Assembly: GCA_027924585.1 (NCBI GenBank)
Contig: BSBM01001138.1
Span: 9,968,001-10,032,000, forward strand
Length of the DNA stretch: 64,000 nucleotides
DNA from: Larix kaempferi
Taxonomy: Eukaryota; Streptophyta; Pinopsida; Pinales; Pinaceae
Direction of reading: 5' to 3'
In this document: positions 45,251 to 57,219 of the stretch, one piece after another
Position numbering within the stretch: position 1 is the stretch's first letter
Layout: the number at the start of each line of letters is the position of its first letter
Notes under the pieces: generated by a model
Seen by the model: the letters and a program-made list of their open reading frames with translations, nothing else
The model's database searches: none
Told to the model about the DNA's origin: nothing
Translations under genes and position numbers: made by a program

Positions 45251-45916
45251 ATGATGGCCCCAAAACGTCGGTTTAATTCCATGAACCCGAAGCTTTCTGG
45301 GGTCGAAGAGATTTCTACTGGTGGGGAATCGTCTGCACAGGGAAACATTAGGGTGGGTCATGTAACTCGCGCTTCTTGTAAGGCCCACCTTCAGGATTCA
45401 GCCTCTTTTTTTCGTGGCCCTATTCCCCCGTCTGTTAGGGAAGACATTGAGGGAATTGAGAAAGACCTGTGGGAGACTGTTCAGAGTATTCCTATCGATG
45501 AAGTTTGCAGGGAAACTGAAGATTGGGTGGCAGACCCTGGCAATACGGCGGGTTGTGCCTCTCTCTACGAGCGGACCCTTATGACTTACTGGGTCACAAA
45601 GAATTTAATGGCGCATGTTCCGATGGATTCGTTAAATAAGAGCAGCGGGGATGTTGAACCAGTCAGGTCATGGAAGACCCATAATATGGACAACTACGTG
45701 ATGCATGCGAAAATTGATGCCATCGCCAAGAAAATTGGTCTTACCTTCGTCATTCAGGGGAAGGTTGATGGGGATCCTGGCAGCAACGACTGCGGCAGTA
45801 CCAAGAATCTTCCAGGGAACGCTGGGGTCGCTGCCAATGTTCAGAATCAATCAACCGATCCTCAACAGGCTCTGGAGATGATGGGTAGGGGTCCTCCAAC
45901 TGTTACAATTGATTAG
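45251..45916 (+). CDS. LINE-D ORF3, intact third LINE ORF of unknown function
   Basis: An uninterrupted 221-codon frame (MMAPKRRFNSMNPK ... RGPPTVTID), 376 bp downstream of ORF2 once Copia-1 is removed and 311 bp before the LINE 3' end. It corresponds to LINE-C ORF3 (15184-14520). Best-kept segments: VREDIEGIEKDLWE, RETEDWVADP, ERTLMTYWVTKNLMAHV and KIDAIAKKIGLTFVIQ. The N-terminus is basic and the last 50 residues are low in complexity (Gly, Asn, Gln). No signal peptide, membrane segment, zinc knuckle or enzyme motif is seen. The start could be either of two adjacent ATGs; LINE-C supports the second (45254). It lies inside the unit copied by the LINE. It is the only open ORF left in this LINE, so either chance or selection preserved it. 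Confidence 0.75.
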   Translation: MMAPKRRFNSMNPKLSGVEEISTGGESSAQGNIRVGHVTRASCKAHLQDSASFFRGPIPPSVREDIEGIEKDLWETVQSIPIDEVCRETEDWVADPGNTAGCASLYERTLMTYWVTKNLMAHVPMDSLNKSSGDVEPVRSWKTHNMDNYVMHAKIDAIAKKIGLTFVIQGKVDGDPGSNDCGSTKNLPGNAGVAANVQNQSTDPQQALEMMGRGPPTVTID

Positions 45917-46227
45917 GCTCTGTGTTGTGGGTTCTCTTTTTGTGTCTGTCCGAACTCTGTTTTTGGCTTTTCATTCACTCCAGATGGTTTTTTGTATAGC
46001 CTAGCTGATATAGGATTTGAAAATCTATGTCTATGTCTATGTCAAATTTCTGTTTGGCGACCCTTCTGCCGGGAATATCACAGATTAAGTATGATATGTC
46101 AGGTCGATGCATGAATTCTTGTTTGGATGATCTTGGCCGGGAATGTCTAAGTCTTTGATGAAACTGTGTGACAAGCTATGTATTATTGATAAGCACTAAT
46201 ATATAATCTTTTATTTACAAAAAAAAA

Positions 46228-46245
46228 TAGACATTCATGTTCTTC
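46228..46245. repeat. LINE-D target-site duplication, 3' side
   Basis: tagacattcatgttcttc directly after the A-tail, identical to 30694-30711. Confidence 0.92.
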
Positions 46246-49200
46246 AATTGTCTTCTACTAGAGGTTATAAAAGAAAACATAAGATGTTCATTCCTCAAGT
46301 ACAACCATGGAGTGATATCATTACTAATCACAACTATTGACCAATTAGAAAGAGTTGTTGCTTTGGAGGGAATACAAGCTAACTCCATTCATGGATATTC
46401 TCAATCGAAGGCTATGTACTTCATCCTTCAATTTATCGAGTCATATATCCTAGATATGCTTCATGGGTAATGAATCTGCTTGGATTCATGCAACTCTTGT
46501 CTCACTTTAGTGAAATGCATGCACCCATGCAACACAACTAATTCTTAGCAACAAAATATATTTTCAATCATTTGGATTATAGGCATGTGCCTCAATATTT
46601 TAAGAGGAGGACCATGTGCTTTACTCCTATTTATTTAATTTTATTTATGGTGTGTATCATACCCACATTTTGTACATATATCTTTGTCTGCATATTCACC
46701 TCTATAAAGAATACAATACTTTGGACATGTTTGCTATAATATGTACTCAACACTTAATCCTTTCAACATTTTCTTGACTCATTGCAGCTTCCAAGTAAGA
46801 CAATATCACTTGAAATTAACTTATCTTTGAGTAACTTGCAATTAGTCATAAATATAAGTGTACATTGTCATCAAGCATGCATACAATTCATTATTTTCAA
46901 TTGTGTGACAAGATTCCTCAAAATATAGGGGACTTAGTGGTTAGTTACCTCAAAAGTTTCAAGAAACACACATATAACATATCATACATTGCTTTCAAGT
47001 TGCACAATAACATTATTGCCCCTAGTTGGGTAGACTTTGACCCACTAAAGAGAGATGTGGTGAAAATATATTTTTAGCTTTTGAATAAGGTATCAGTGAC
47101 ATGAGCATCATCCCTTAACTCATCTTGTTGGAATGCATTTAACAAAATTTCCTCCATGGAATTCGCATCCCATAATAAATAATCCATACCAACCTCTATT
47201 TCATTGCCTCCATCACCAACATGTGAAGAACAAATGTTACTATAGACATTTTGAATCGGTGACTCAACATGTAGTGAGAATCGAATAGGTGGTTGATTCA
47301 ACCATACTTAGTACGATTTCTCTTCGAGCTGCACTCATTTAGTAGCCTTCTCTTGATTTGACATCATAGTTGGGTGCAATGGAATATGGTAGACATATTT
47401 CTCATCCTCAAAATTCAGATTGCAAAAATATTGACTATTACATCAATTATATTAGTAAACATAGTGCATTTTGTATGTTCAAACATTATACACACAATTA
47501 TTAGAAGCATGTTAATTTTTTCTAAGAGTATGTGTGCAACAACCACTTTATAAAACAAAATATCAAATTAAGAAATACATTTACATTAATTCCATTTAAA
47601 ATATAAAAAATACAATTATTCAATGATATTTTTCTTATGCCCCTCGGCGATGTCTAAAGGTAGTCCCAATACAAGGTGTCTTTGAATAGTAGTTGGTGGT
47701 ATAAGGAATTTATAGTTGATTAGCAACTCATTACGAGGAGATAAAGTATGAATTGTATGCACAAAAACAAATATGGATGCTTTCCTTTTCCTAAAGAAGT
47801 TGTCATTGGAGTGTTTCTCAAATGAACAATTTTCCCTGAATAATGAACACCTACAACTATTTATTAACCTTGCTATCTTCTCATGAGTGTGTAGACAAAC
47901 ATCAATATATAACAAGTTCTTCCTATTAATTCCCCCCCCCCCAAAGAATAACCTTTCATGTACATACTATACAAAGAAATTCTATGTTTATATTTAACAA
48001 TATTCCTATAATCAAACTAACGATAAAGAGAACCACAAAATGGCATAAGTACTACTCACTGCTTGGGAGGAACAAATACATGTGAAATGATAAACGACCC
48101 AATATTTGCAACATCTATTTTAGACTTAGCAATCATATAATTATACCACAAAAGAATAATTTGGCCACAACATCAAGCATAGGAAGAGAAGACGGGCAAG
48201 CGCCATACAAAACACAGTTGTAATAGGCTTGGTATTTAGTTTGTAGATGGATAGGAAGAGAGAAGTCATCACAACCCACCAACTATTGAACCGATCTTGG
48301 TGTGTACTTGTACATTTTTTCTCTCAACTTGTACAAATGTTTGGATCTCCTAGTAAAAATGTTTTGAGTGGTATTGACATCGTATTTTATCTTACTAGAA
48401 TGCTTGGTTGATTCTATAGAAGGAGACATGTAGGTCGATTTAGGACAAAAAATAGTTGTTTTGGATTCCAAATTCATATGGAAGTGTTCCTATGTGGTCC
48501 TACATGGGAGGTATTAGGCCCTCAACATTGGGTAGTTGATCATTAATATAATGGGAGAGTGTGACACACCAAGGTATCTCCTACAAACCTTTACATTTTA
48601 AACAATCACATACCTCTAGTATGTCATAAAAGAGATCTAATTAACGATGAAGTACCATCGATATAGGATGGTGGCTGGAAGATGGCATGTTACAGTTGGT
48701 AGGGTAAAGCAAATCTCCAATTTCACCTACCAATTGCTTGTGGTATTTTTCTCCTTATAATCTCTTGCAACATTTTTCAACTACTGGAATATCTTATGCA
48801 TCTAAATTTGATCCCAAATGAGGATCTTGTAAAATTCGAGGCACAATTATTCACATGCATGCGCACAGATAACATAAATTCAATTAGATAATTAAAATAT
48901 AAATAAAGCCTAAACATATTGAAAATGGTGGTGGAGGGGCTTGATGAACTTTTAACAATATGGAATGAGATGGAATATGAAGAATTGACCATTTGATATT
49001 ATAACTTTTCATCCCTGCATTTCAGCTAAATAAATTATCAATACATGTCTACATTCTTAAAGAAAATTTGGCAAGCATATGGCAATCTAACTTCAAATAG
49101 ACTTTTGAAACTTTTTTAAATATATGATGTGACTTTAAACATCACAATGTATCCTATGGAGTATTGTAATTTATGTGAATGTATTGTCAAAATAAAGTGT

Positions 49201-50828
49201 GTGATACATGTAACATTTTACCTTCAAATAAACATTCAAAGGGATTTTTAATGTAGTTGGTGCATTTAATACATATTACTACACCAATGCGTACATAAAC
49301 ATAAACTACACCAATTCAGTAAACTTGATAAGCACTGCAAATGAACATATGCAAAAGAAAATATTCACAAAGTTTGAGTAGCATATGTTTGCATTTGTGA
49401 TTTTCTATTTCATATTAATATGGTGTGTTTTTATGTATGGAGCACACCTCTTTCAGGTGCACCAAAATCCAAGATATGAAAAAATGGTGCACGTGTTTCT
49501 CATCAATGAACTGAAATTTCTAGCAAAAAAAAGGGAATTTTATTTTCTAAAAGTAGGTTTACAGTAGAAATTGTAATCACTATTTCATTGGTTTACCAAA
49601 AGTTTGAGGGAGACTTGTGCAAGAGAGATTCACTAGGGAATACATTGAAGTGGCCATATTTTTTTGAAGATCCAAATTTGTAGGGTATTGTAGGTGAAAT
49701 ACAATCGTACAGAGTAAAAATTTTAGGTATGAAACTTCTTACTATTCATCTCATTTTTTCCATTAGTTGTTAAAAAAAACATTAGTTCCATTTGTTACTA
49801 TTAATATTTATAGTTCATTCTAATCAAGAAAAAAAGGTTTTTATAATTACCTTAAATGTTAGAAACCCTAACTTTCTTGTCGGTTCCCTTATTTATGTGG
49901 ATGCAAACTTTCGCATTACTCTTCTAGGCACTGAATATTTAATGGCTTTGTGTGTGTGTGTGTGTGGCATTGGGCATTTGTTGCAATGGGACCACTTATT
50001 GCATTGGATCCTCGAACATGCCCCTGTGAGTTTAAAAAAATGCCTTTGTTGTAATTGATGCATGTTGTGTACAGTATAATGCACTAGTGCTCTTTTATAG
50101 AAAGTGTATTGTTTTAGATGTAGCTCATATTAAAAAAATTACAGGTTGGCAATACAAAAGTACAAGAAATACGCACCATTTCTCTTATTACTATATAATG
50201 CACTACTCAAGTTTTTTTTTAAATATTAGTGCCTATACCTATGTATGATGAATCAATGTGTATTACTAAACAATGCATACCAATTAACCTGTTTTTTTTA
50301 GCTTAAAACTCTTAACTTTATTTGTAAAACATATTTCATAGTTTCTCTATTTTATGATGTAGGATTTTTATGGATAGAAGATATCTTCTAGAAGTTCAAG
50401 GAATAAAACTCCTTGCAATGAGCACGATGTGACAACATCCCAAAAAGTGAACAAGGCGATTTAATTGAAATTTTATTATAGAATTATTATATTTGAATTA
50501 TTTGTAAGTTCAAATGATGTGTATTGTTAATGTATGTCATGCATAGCAGAAAATTGAAGAAACTCAATAAGATTGTTTGCAATTTGAGTGTAAAAGAGCG
50601 TAAAACATTGATGGAAATGTTGCAAAGAAATGAATTATGTGAATCAAAAGGTAATCAACATTATATTTTTCTTTGAATTTTCAACACTAATGTACACCTT
50701 AAAAATAGTCGGTAACATGTTTCAAACAATTTATTCCACATTTGTTGAATGTTGTGCAAGGGTCAACAACGAGTGAAGGGAATGTCGTGCTAAGAATAAA
50801 TTTTTTATGAAGGATGTAAATGATGATT
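46246..50828. other. Unrecognised AT-rich region right of LINE-D
   Basis: No frame longer than 99 codons and no domain I can name. There is a C-run at 47932-47942 and a (tg)n microsatellite at about 49950-49967. Frames such as 46865-47077 and 47616-47915 (minus) have some coding texture, but no family is assigned. Before LINE-D inserted, this was contiguous with DNA left of 30693. Confidence 0.35.
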
Positions 50829-51007
50829 AACCAGCCTAGATCCAAATCCTAGGCTCTATCAAGCGCCGAGAGGGATCAAATATCCCGATGTGCAAACCTC
50901 GGCTCATGTATTGCACTCAAGGAGCTTTTCGAGGAAAGGTTTGCACCGGGGGATATTTGATCCCTCTCGGTGCTTGATAGAGCCTAGGATTTGGATCTAG
51001 GCTGGTT
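50829..51007. repeat. 179-bp palindromic repeat (MITE-like)
   Basis: It starts aaccagcctagatccaaatc and ends with the inverse gatttggatctaggctggtt. Pairing extends inward through aggctctatcaagc, gagagggatcaaatat and gtgcaaacct, leaving a loop of only about 30 bp. The right half recurs at 54496-54595. No target duplication was found. Confidence 0.85.
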
Positions 51008-51444
51008 CCAATCGTGGGCGGTGACACAAAACTGGAGTTTGATCAGCATTGTAAGGAACAATTAAGTTGAAAACATAGATAGAATTATGAGGATTATCAT
51101 AGTGTAAGTATTATGAAGATTATTTCGTCAAATTTTTTAACAATGCAGATGAATACAGATCAAATAAGATGATGTTTAAATATGATATATGTCAACATGT
51201 CGGTTGATGTTATCAAATAATATAAGCCTATATAATGTTTAAATACAACTATATTACAATGTGATCAACTTTGATATTCCTTCTTCCTTTTTTCTTGATT
51301 CCACTCCTGATCCCTTTGGCATCTTCTCGTATCGATCATATGTGAAAGGAGGAAGACCATCCAGACCTTTTACTCATGATGTTGTTGTAAATGGGAGTCT
51401 CAGTCGTTCTTTGTTTCCAATATTTATAGTTTCCTTATCCAATG
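51008..51444. other. No gene recognised between the palindrome and the helicase remnant
   Basis: The plus frame 51261-51488 has no recognisable domain. This is probably the decayed continuation of the helicase gene on the other strand. Confidence 0.35.
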
Positions 51445-52110
51445 TTAATCCCCATTTTTTTTTTGCATTATTGATGTTGATATATTAAATGTTGCAACAC
51501 TGGTTGGGGGAAAAAGAAGTAATGGTGACTTATCTGGAAAATAATAAATTTCTAGTGTTTGTCTAATAGCTCCAATCAAGTAAGATTTTATTGTACCTAC
51601 AGTTCCTTGGATAATCATTTGTAGTGGTTCATTGTTCCCACCTCTGTAATGCTCAAGAATAGTCTGAAATGATTTTCTTGGCTTCTCTGCTAAGATTTCA
51701 ATTGAATAATTTTGAGTACAATTATTATGAACAATGGTATTCAATTGTCGGTTTTCAGATATGAACTTCAGTGCACGATTGGAAGTTTCCATAGCAACAA
51801 AATTAGAGTTCCAATTTTTCTTGTTATTACATTCCATGTATCTAAGTATGCCAAATTCATTGGCAGTTATATAATGATTCCTATATAACCCTGAAATCAT
51901 CTCTCATTCATGCTTTTGAGAATCCATTTGCACAAATAACACTTTTTCATGATCTCTTTAGTTCACGGTCGTGTTTTCTATGTTCTTCTATATGTTCCGA
52001 TGATTCTTTTTCTCTTTCTCTTCTATACATTTGTTGTACTTTTATTTTTTGATCATCAATATCTTTATTATTTGCAATATTATCATGAGGATCCACAATA
52101 TACCCTAAAA
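51445..52110 (-). pseudogene. Pif1-like helicase fragment (Helitron-type)
   Basis: On the minus strand, upstream frames (from about 52110) read VDPHDNIANNKDIDDQKIKV, then stops. A 151-codon part (51900-51445) reads EKPRKSFQTILEHYRGGNNE, PLQMIIQGTVGTIKSYLIGA and SPLLLFPPTSVATFNI. This is the N-terminal part of a Pif1-family DNA helicase: the nucleotide-binding loop would be GTAGTGKSYLI and the next motif LLAPTGVAAFNI. Two Gly of the loop are Val and Ile, so it is inactive. Pif1 domains occur in Helitron Rep/helicase proteins and as captured fragments. The Rep domain and Helitron ends were not found. Confidence 0.75.
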
Positions 52111-52129
52111 TAGAGAAAACAAACTTTAA

Positions 52130-52870
52130 TATGTTGAAATCATTGCAAATAGTTTTTCTATTAAATAGATAAATTCAATGTATAAATGTAAATAACAAAA
52201 AATAATGCATTGTTTAAATCAATGTAATTTTTTTACTTTCTATTAAATTGATAAATTCAATATATACATGTAAAAAACAAAACAAAATATGCATTCCTAA
52301 AATCAATGCAACGAATCAAATAAATATGCATTTTGTGTTATTTAACAACATTTGTGTGTGGTCTATTGGTAAGTAGTATGGTTATTGGGATTGTGTTAAC
52401 CTAGAAACCAAGGTTCAAAACCCTTTTTGCTTGGATTTATATTTAGTTATAAAATCTAACTATTATTATGGCTAGCATTGTTGAAATCAATGCAACTAAT
52501 CAAATCAATATGCATCTTGTGTTTTTGAAGAACATTTGTTTGTGGTTTATTAAACAATGCATTGTTGAAATCAATGCAATAATGTTTTTTTATTAAATTG
52601 ATGAATTCAATATATAGATGTAAATAACAAAAAAAAATGCATTGTTGAAATCAATGCAAATAATCAAATTAATATGCATTTGTGTTTTTGAAGAACATTT
52701 TTTTGTGGTTTATTAAACATCGCATTGTTGAAATCAATACAACAATGTTTTTTTATTAAATTGATGAATTCAATGCATACATGTAAAAAAGAAAAACAAT
52801 GCATTGTTGAAATCAATACAACTAATCAAATCAACATACATCTTGTGTTTTTTAAGAACATTTGTGTGTT
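52130..52870. repeat. AT-rich tandem array, unit about 160-187 bp
   Basis: The motif gaaatcaatgcaac.aatcaa followed by at.aatatgcat recurs near 52297, 52484, 52645 and 52810. Each unit also holds a ttgatgaattcaatatat stretch and an aagaacattt stretch. Confidence 0.8.
52352..52435 (+). repeat. tRNA-like motif pair within the array (second copy 52858-52918)
   Basis: Two copies have tctattggtaagtagt followed 40-60 bp later by aaggttcaaa.ccct, in the order and spacing of pol III A and B boxes. They look like tRNA-derived SINE heads trapped in the array. Confidence 0.45.
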
Positions 52871-52906
52871 GTCTATTGGTAAGTAGTGAGATAATTGGAC
52901 TTAAGG

Positions 52907-53890
52907 TTCAAATCCCTTCTATTTTTCTATTTCTTATGTCGGCTATAGTAATTTATTTTTACTTCTTTTGTTTCTACTTCTTATATGTATTATAATATAT
53001 TTTTTATTTCTTTATTTTATTTCTTATATTTATATTTTTTATGTCAACTATAATATTTTTTATTTCTTTTGTTTCTACTTCTTATATCTACTATAATATA
53101 TTTTTTACTTCTTTATTTTATTTCTTATATTTCTATTTTTTTATGTCAACTATAATATTTGTTACTTTTTTATCTTTTACTCATTGTTGAAATCAATGCA
53201 ACCATGTTTTTTTATTAAGGTTAAATCTCTTCTATTTTTTCTATTTTTTATGTCGGCTATAGTAATTTTTTTATTTCTTTTGTTTCTACTTCTTATGTCT
53301 ACTATAATATATTTTTTACTTCTTTATTTTATTTCTTATATTCTTATTTTTTATGTCAACTATAATATTTTATACTTCTTTATCTTTTACTCATTATTGA
53401 AATCAATCCAACCATGTTTTTTTATTAAGATTCAAATCTCTTCTATTTTTTCTATTTCTTATGTCGGCTATAGTAATTTCTTTTTATTTCTTTTGTTTCT
53501 ACTTCTCATGTCTAATATAATATATTTTTTACTTCTTTATTTTATTTCTTATATTTCTACTTTTTATGTCAACTATAATATTTTGTACTTATTTATCTTT
53601 TACGCATTGTTGAAATCAATGCAACCATGTTTTTTATTAAAGTTCAAATCCCTTCTATTTTTTATATTTCTTATGTCGACTATAGTATTTATTTTACTTT
53701 TTTTGTTTCTACTTCTTATGACTATTATAATATATGTTTTACTTCTTTATTTTATTTCTTATATTTCTACAATTTATGTCAACTATAATATTTTTAAATT
53801 ATTTATCTTTTACCCATTGTTGAATAATATTTATTTTACTTTTTTTGTTTCTCCTTCTTATGGCTACTATAATATATTTTTTACTTCTTT
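52907..53890. repeat. AT-rich tandem array, unit about 210 bp
   Basis: Unit starts (ttcaaatc.cttctatttttt, then cttatgtcggctatagta) lie near 52907, 53219, 53428 and 53641. A further partial unit runs to about 53890. Inside each unit shorter pieces repeat (ttctacttcttatgtctact, tatttcttatatttctac). The long plus-strand frame 53184-53930, rich in Phe, Leu and Ile, is a translation of this T-rich repeat, not a membrane protein. Confidence 0.82.
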
Positions 53891-54029
53891 CTTTTATTTA
53901 TTATGTTTCTACTTTTTATGTCAGCTATAATATTTTTTTACTTCTTTATCATTTTTTCTAGTTTTTATGTCGACTATGCCGACTTGATTCCACTCCTTAA
54001 GTGCAATACACGTCTTTTTATTAATGACC

Positions 54030-54450
54030 GACATAATATTTATTATTTTTTACTTTGTATTTTTTTTTTGTTTATGGTCAACATGTTAGGAACAAACGTT
54101 ACTTTTACTTTGTATTATTTTTTTTGTTTATGGCCGACATAATATTTATTACTTTTTACTTTGTATTTTTTTTTATGTTTATGGCCAACAATATCGACAA
54201 ACTTAACAAACGTTATCATATTTACTTTTTAAATTGTATTATTTTTTTTTTGTTTATGGCCGACAATATGGACAAACATTACAAGATCTCCCTCATATTT
54301 ACTTTTTACTTTGTATTATTCTTTTTTGTTTATGAGTGTTTATACAAAATAATACAAAATAAACAAAAAATAATAATACAAAGTAAAAAGTAATAAATAT
54401 TATGTCGGCCATAAACAAAAAAGAATAAGACAAAGTAAAAAGTAAATATG
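54030..54450. repeat. Repeat of gtttatggccgacat units with an inverted copy
   Basis: Direct units (ttactttgtattatttttttt, gtttatggccgaca) occur near 54050, 54100, 54165 and 54250. From about 54355 the sequence reads as their inverse (tgtcggccataaacaaaaaa, aatacaaagtaaaaag), giving a hairpin about 100 bp long. Confidence 0.75.
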
Positions 54451-54495
54451 AGACTTACACTAGAGACTTTAGATCTTAGGATTAGGTGGCTCAAG

Positions 54496-54595
54496 TATTG
54501 CACTCAAGGAGCTATTCAAGGAGAGGTTTGCACCTCGGGAGATTTTGATCTCTCTCGGCGCTTGATAGAGCCTAGAATTTGGATCTAGGCTGGTT
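54496..54595. repeat. Second copy of the palindrome half, right edge of the composite element
   Basis: It matches 50910-51007 (attgcactcaaggagct, aggtttgcacc, gcttgatagagcctag) and ends ggatctaggctggtt at 54595. With the left end at 50829 it forms inverted termini of about 45 bp enclosing the helicase remnant and arrays. Confidence 0.75.
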
Positions 54596-56121
54596 TTTTA
54601 TTAGAGTACAATAATCAATCTAATGACTCCAAGAATCATGTTATATATTAGCGACAACACGTATTTCTAGAGCAATGGTTAATGAGATCTCTCAAAATTG
54701 CAATAGAAAAAAATACAATAACAAAAAATGATCATTTAAAAAGTATTATTCATAAGCATGTTTTTTCTATAATATCTATATACTACAAGAATAAGTTATG
54801 AAATTAATATTTTAGCTATTTACTTTCAATAAATATATTAAAAAAAATCGTGTTTTCAAAATTTTTCAAAAAGATTATGAAAATTCGAAAGGATGAACAA
54901 GGTGATATCTGAAACATGACGGTAGGGATGTCCAAAAAAATCTACAAAGAGATGGTCAAAGAAATGAATATAATTGCATTGCATAGGATCCATCTCAACA
55001 ACAATGTGTTTTAAGCGTGTCTAATCATTGATTTATTCTTTTATGTACATTTAATTTGATTATTGCATGAAATACTAAGTTTTAATTGTTTTGCTGCAGA
55101 AAATAAAACAAAATGGAACCCATTCAACACATAAGACATGGCGATAAGTAAGAAAATGGTTGGTTGCAATGGGCCTCACTCAATGTCCCTGTAGAATTAG
55201 GTTTGCAAAACTAGAACCAAACAGTTTATCCCAAGTACCATCCTCAAAATGAGTGGGAGTGCTCATATGGTTTCTTGTGGTGTGCATTTCATCGGAATGT
55301 GTGTGTGTGTGTTCCTTTATTTGATATATTTTATTAGTTGTGATATTTATATTTTAATTATTTTATAGTTGTTCTCGGATATATTTTAATAGGTGGTAAC
55401 ATACAAAGAAGAGCCATGTGAAAAATTGATTGACATTGGGTCAAGTATGGGTTATGAGCATATGTTGTAGTATCAAAAGTTAATTGTGTAATTTGTAAGT
55501 ATCTATGTCATCGCACTTCCCTCATTTTATAACTAATCGAACAATAAGAAACTTTATAGTAAATATATCTATGCTTCTAACAATGCATAAAACTTGCAAA
55601 AAAACAAGTATGGGGTGGAGCCAACATAAGATTTGTTGAGATATTGCATGATGAATGGATTTAAAATAATTTATATTGTATATGATTCACTTATTGTTAT
55701 GGTACGTGTTTCAATTTACATAATCATGTATATTATATTATAAATGTAGATTTACTCACTATACTTCATTACTATGTTTATAGATGGAACATGAAGAGGA
55801 TGAACATCATCAAACCAGCGAACAAAACATTCAACCAAATAACGCAAGTACAATATAGCCTATAAGTGATAATAATAAAAAATGACACATGCAAGCAACT
55901 CAAGCAATGGCATTAATTCAAGCGAATAATGATGATCGATATAGTTAAATGTTAATGGAAGTTGTATGTTTTGAAATGTTTATGTGTGAAAAAAAACATT
56001 TTGTTTAATGTATTGCACACATTGTCTCAATTGGATTACAACATGTTACCAATAAGTGTAACAAATACATATCAACATTTGATTATTGTGGATCTTTATG
56101 TTGTCCCATTTTCTTTGACAA
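54596..56121. other. No gene recognised left of Copia-2
   Basis: AT-rich. A (tg)n tract lies at about 55300-55313. Frames are short. It is the 5' flank of Copia-2. Confidence 0.4.
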
Positions 56122-56837
56122 TGTTAGGATATCTCATCATTCACTTTTGTACTTTGCATGCATTATGCATGCATGCATGCATTGCATGCACTTACATGCT
56201 GCCTAGTCATCAGTATGGTACCTCCAGCACCTAGTCCTTAGTCTCCCAGCACTCGGGAACTACTTTCCACTCAGATTTATCCCTCCTAGCCTGTCATGCA
56301 CCCAGTTCTCACCTTCCACTGAAGAAGGGTGCCTTTCTCACCTACCAGTCCAGTTACACTTCAGTTATCACTCTGATTTACCTCCGATTGACCCATAACT
56401 GATGTTACCACTCCGATTGACCTTCGATGAGACATGACTGACAGTTCTGAGTGCAGTTAAGCCCTCATGCGCTCTCCACTGAGCCTCCATCCCTAGATTA
56501 GTGCCACTTACCATCAGTTACACTTATTACACTCAGTTAGACTCAGTTAGACTAAGTTTGACACCTGTTTGACAGTTACTTATGCATTGATGACCACCAC
56601 TAATTGATGATGAGAACTCCTAGTTGGAGCCAACCTATGCCATTCAGTTAATTCGAATGACCTCCTTAGGAAATTCGAATTGCTCACTCATTGTGACAGT
56701 ATTGTATTGTATTTTCACCCTTATTGGGATTATAGAGCACTGATGCATGCTTTTGCACAGTTTACACCATATTTTCTTAGTTTCATCTATTGTGATTGAT
56801 TTACTTGTTCATTAGATCTGCTGTGACTAATTTTACA
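56122..56837 (+). repeat. Copia-2 5' LTR (716 bp)
   Basis: tgttaggatatctcatc to gactaattttaca. Near its start it has a gcatgcatgcatgcat microsatellite that is longer and differently arranged than in the 3' LTR. Confidence 0.93.
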
Positions 56838-56850
56838 TGGTATCAGAGCC
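56838..56850 (+). other. Copia-2 primer binding site (initiator Met tRNA)
   Basis: tggtatcagagcc directly abuts the 5' LTR. Confidence 0.92.
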
Positions 56851-57219
56851 ATTGCAGGGACAAGATCTCTTTTCTACAAGTGTTCTACAAGAAGATTTGA
56901 GTGAATTTGCTCAAAATTACTAAAGTTTTGGCTTGAAAGATCTCATGTGCATTCGCTCATGTGCATGCAAAGCAGAAAAATACACTCCAATCCACTCCAG
57001 AAGCTTGAGTTTTCCACATAATTCCTAGATTTGATACATTGGACCCATTCAACTTGTTTGATCTCCAATCCCATGTGTGATGCAACTCTAAAAGGGTGGA
57101 TTGCTCGACCTTACTGTTCTTGTTTTGATTGTGATTTGCAGGTTAATCATCTTCACCAATTGCATTCGCTCTCTTGTGTTTGACAAGTTCTTCTACATCA
57201 AGTGCACTCGCTATTTGAG

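Larger units (their letters stand above)
30712..46227 (+). mobile_element. LINE-D, full-length three-ORF LINE with two nested insertions
   Basis: A plus-strand L1-type element bounded by a perfect 18-bp target duplication. Order: 5' UTR, ORF1 (30868-33851, interrupted by a solo LTR at 32088-33713), ORF2 (33848-38216), spacer (interrupted by Copia-1 at 38388-45045), ORF3 (45251-45916), 3' UTR and A-tail (to 46227). Subtracting both insertions and their 5-bp duplications leaves 7222 bp, nearly the length of LINE-C. The order of events is LINE-D first, then the two LTR elements. Confidence 0.93.

Noticed and set aside
45104-45388. Minus-strand frame of 94 codons opposite LINE-D ORF3
   Set aside because: Shadow of ORF3 and its leader; not found in LINE-C.
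53184-53930. 248-codon plus-strand frame rich in Phe, Leu, Ile and Tyr, like a multi-pass membrane protein
   Set aside because: It is a translation of the T-rich 210-bp tandem array; the peptide repeats with the DNA period and has no start or family support.
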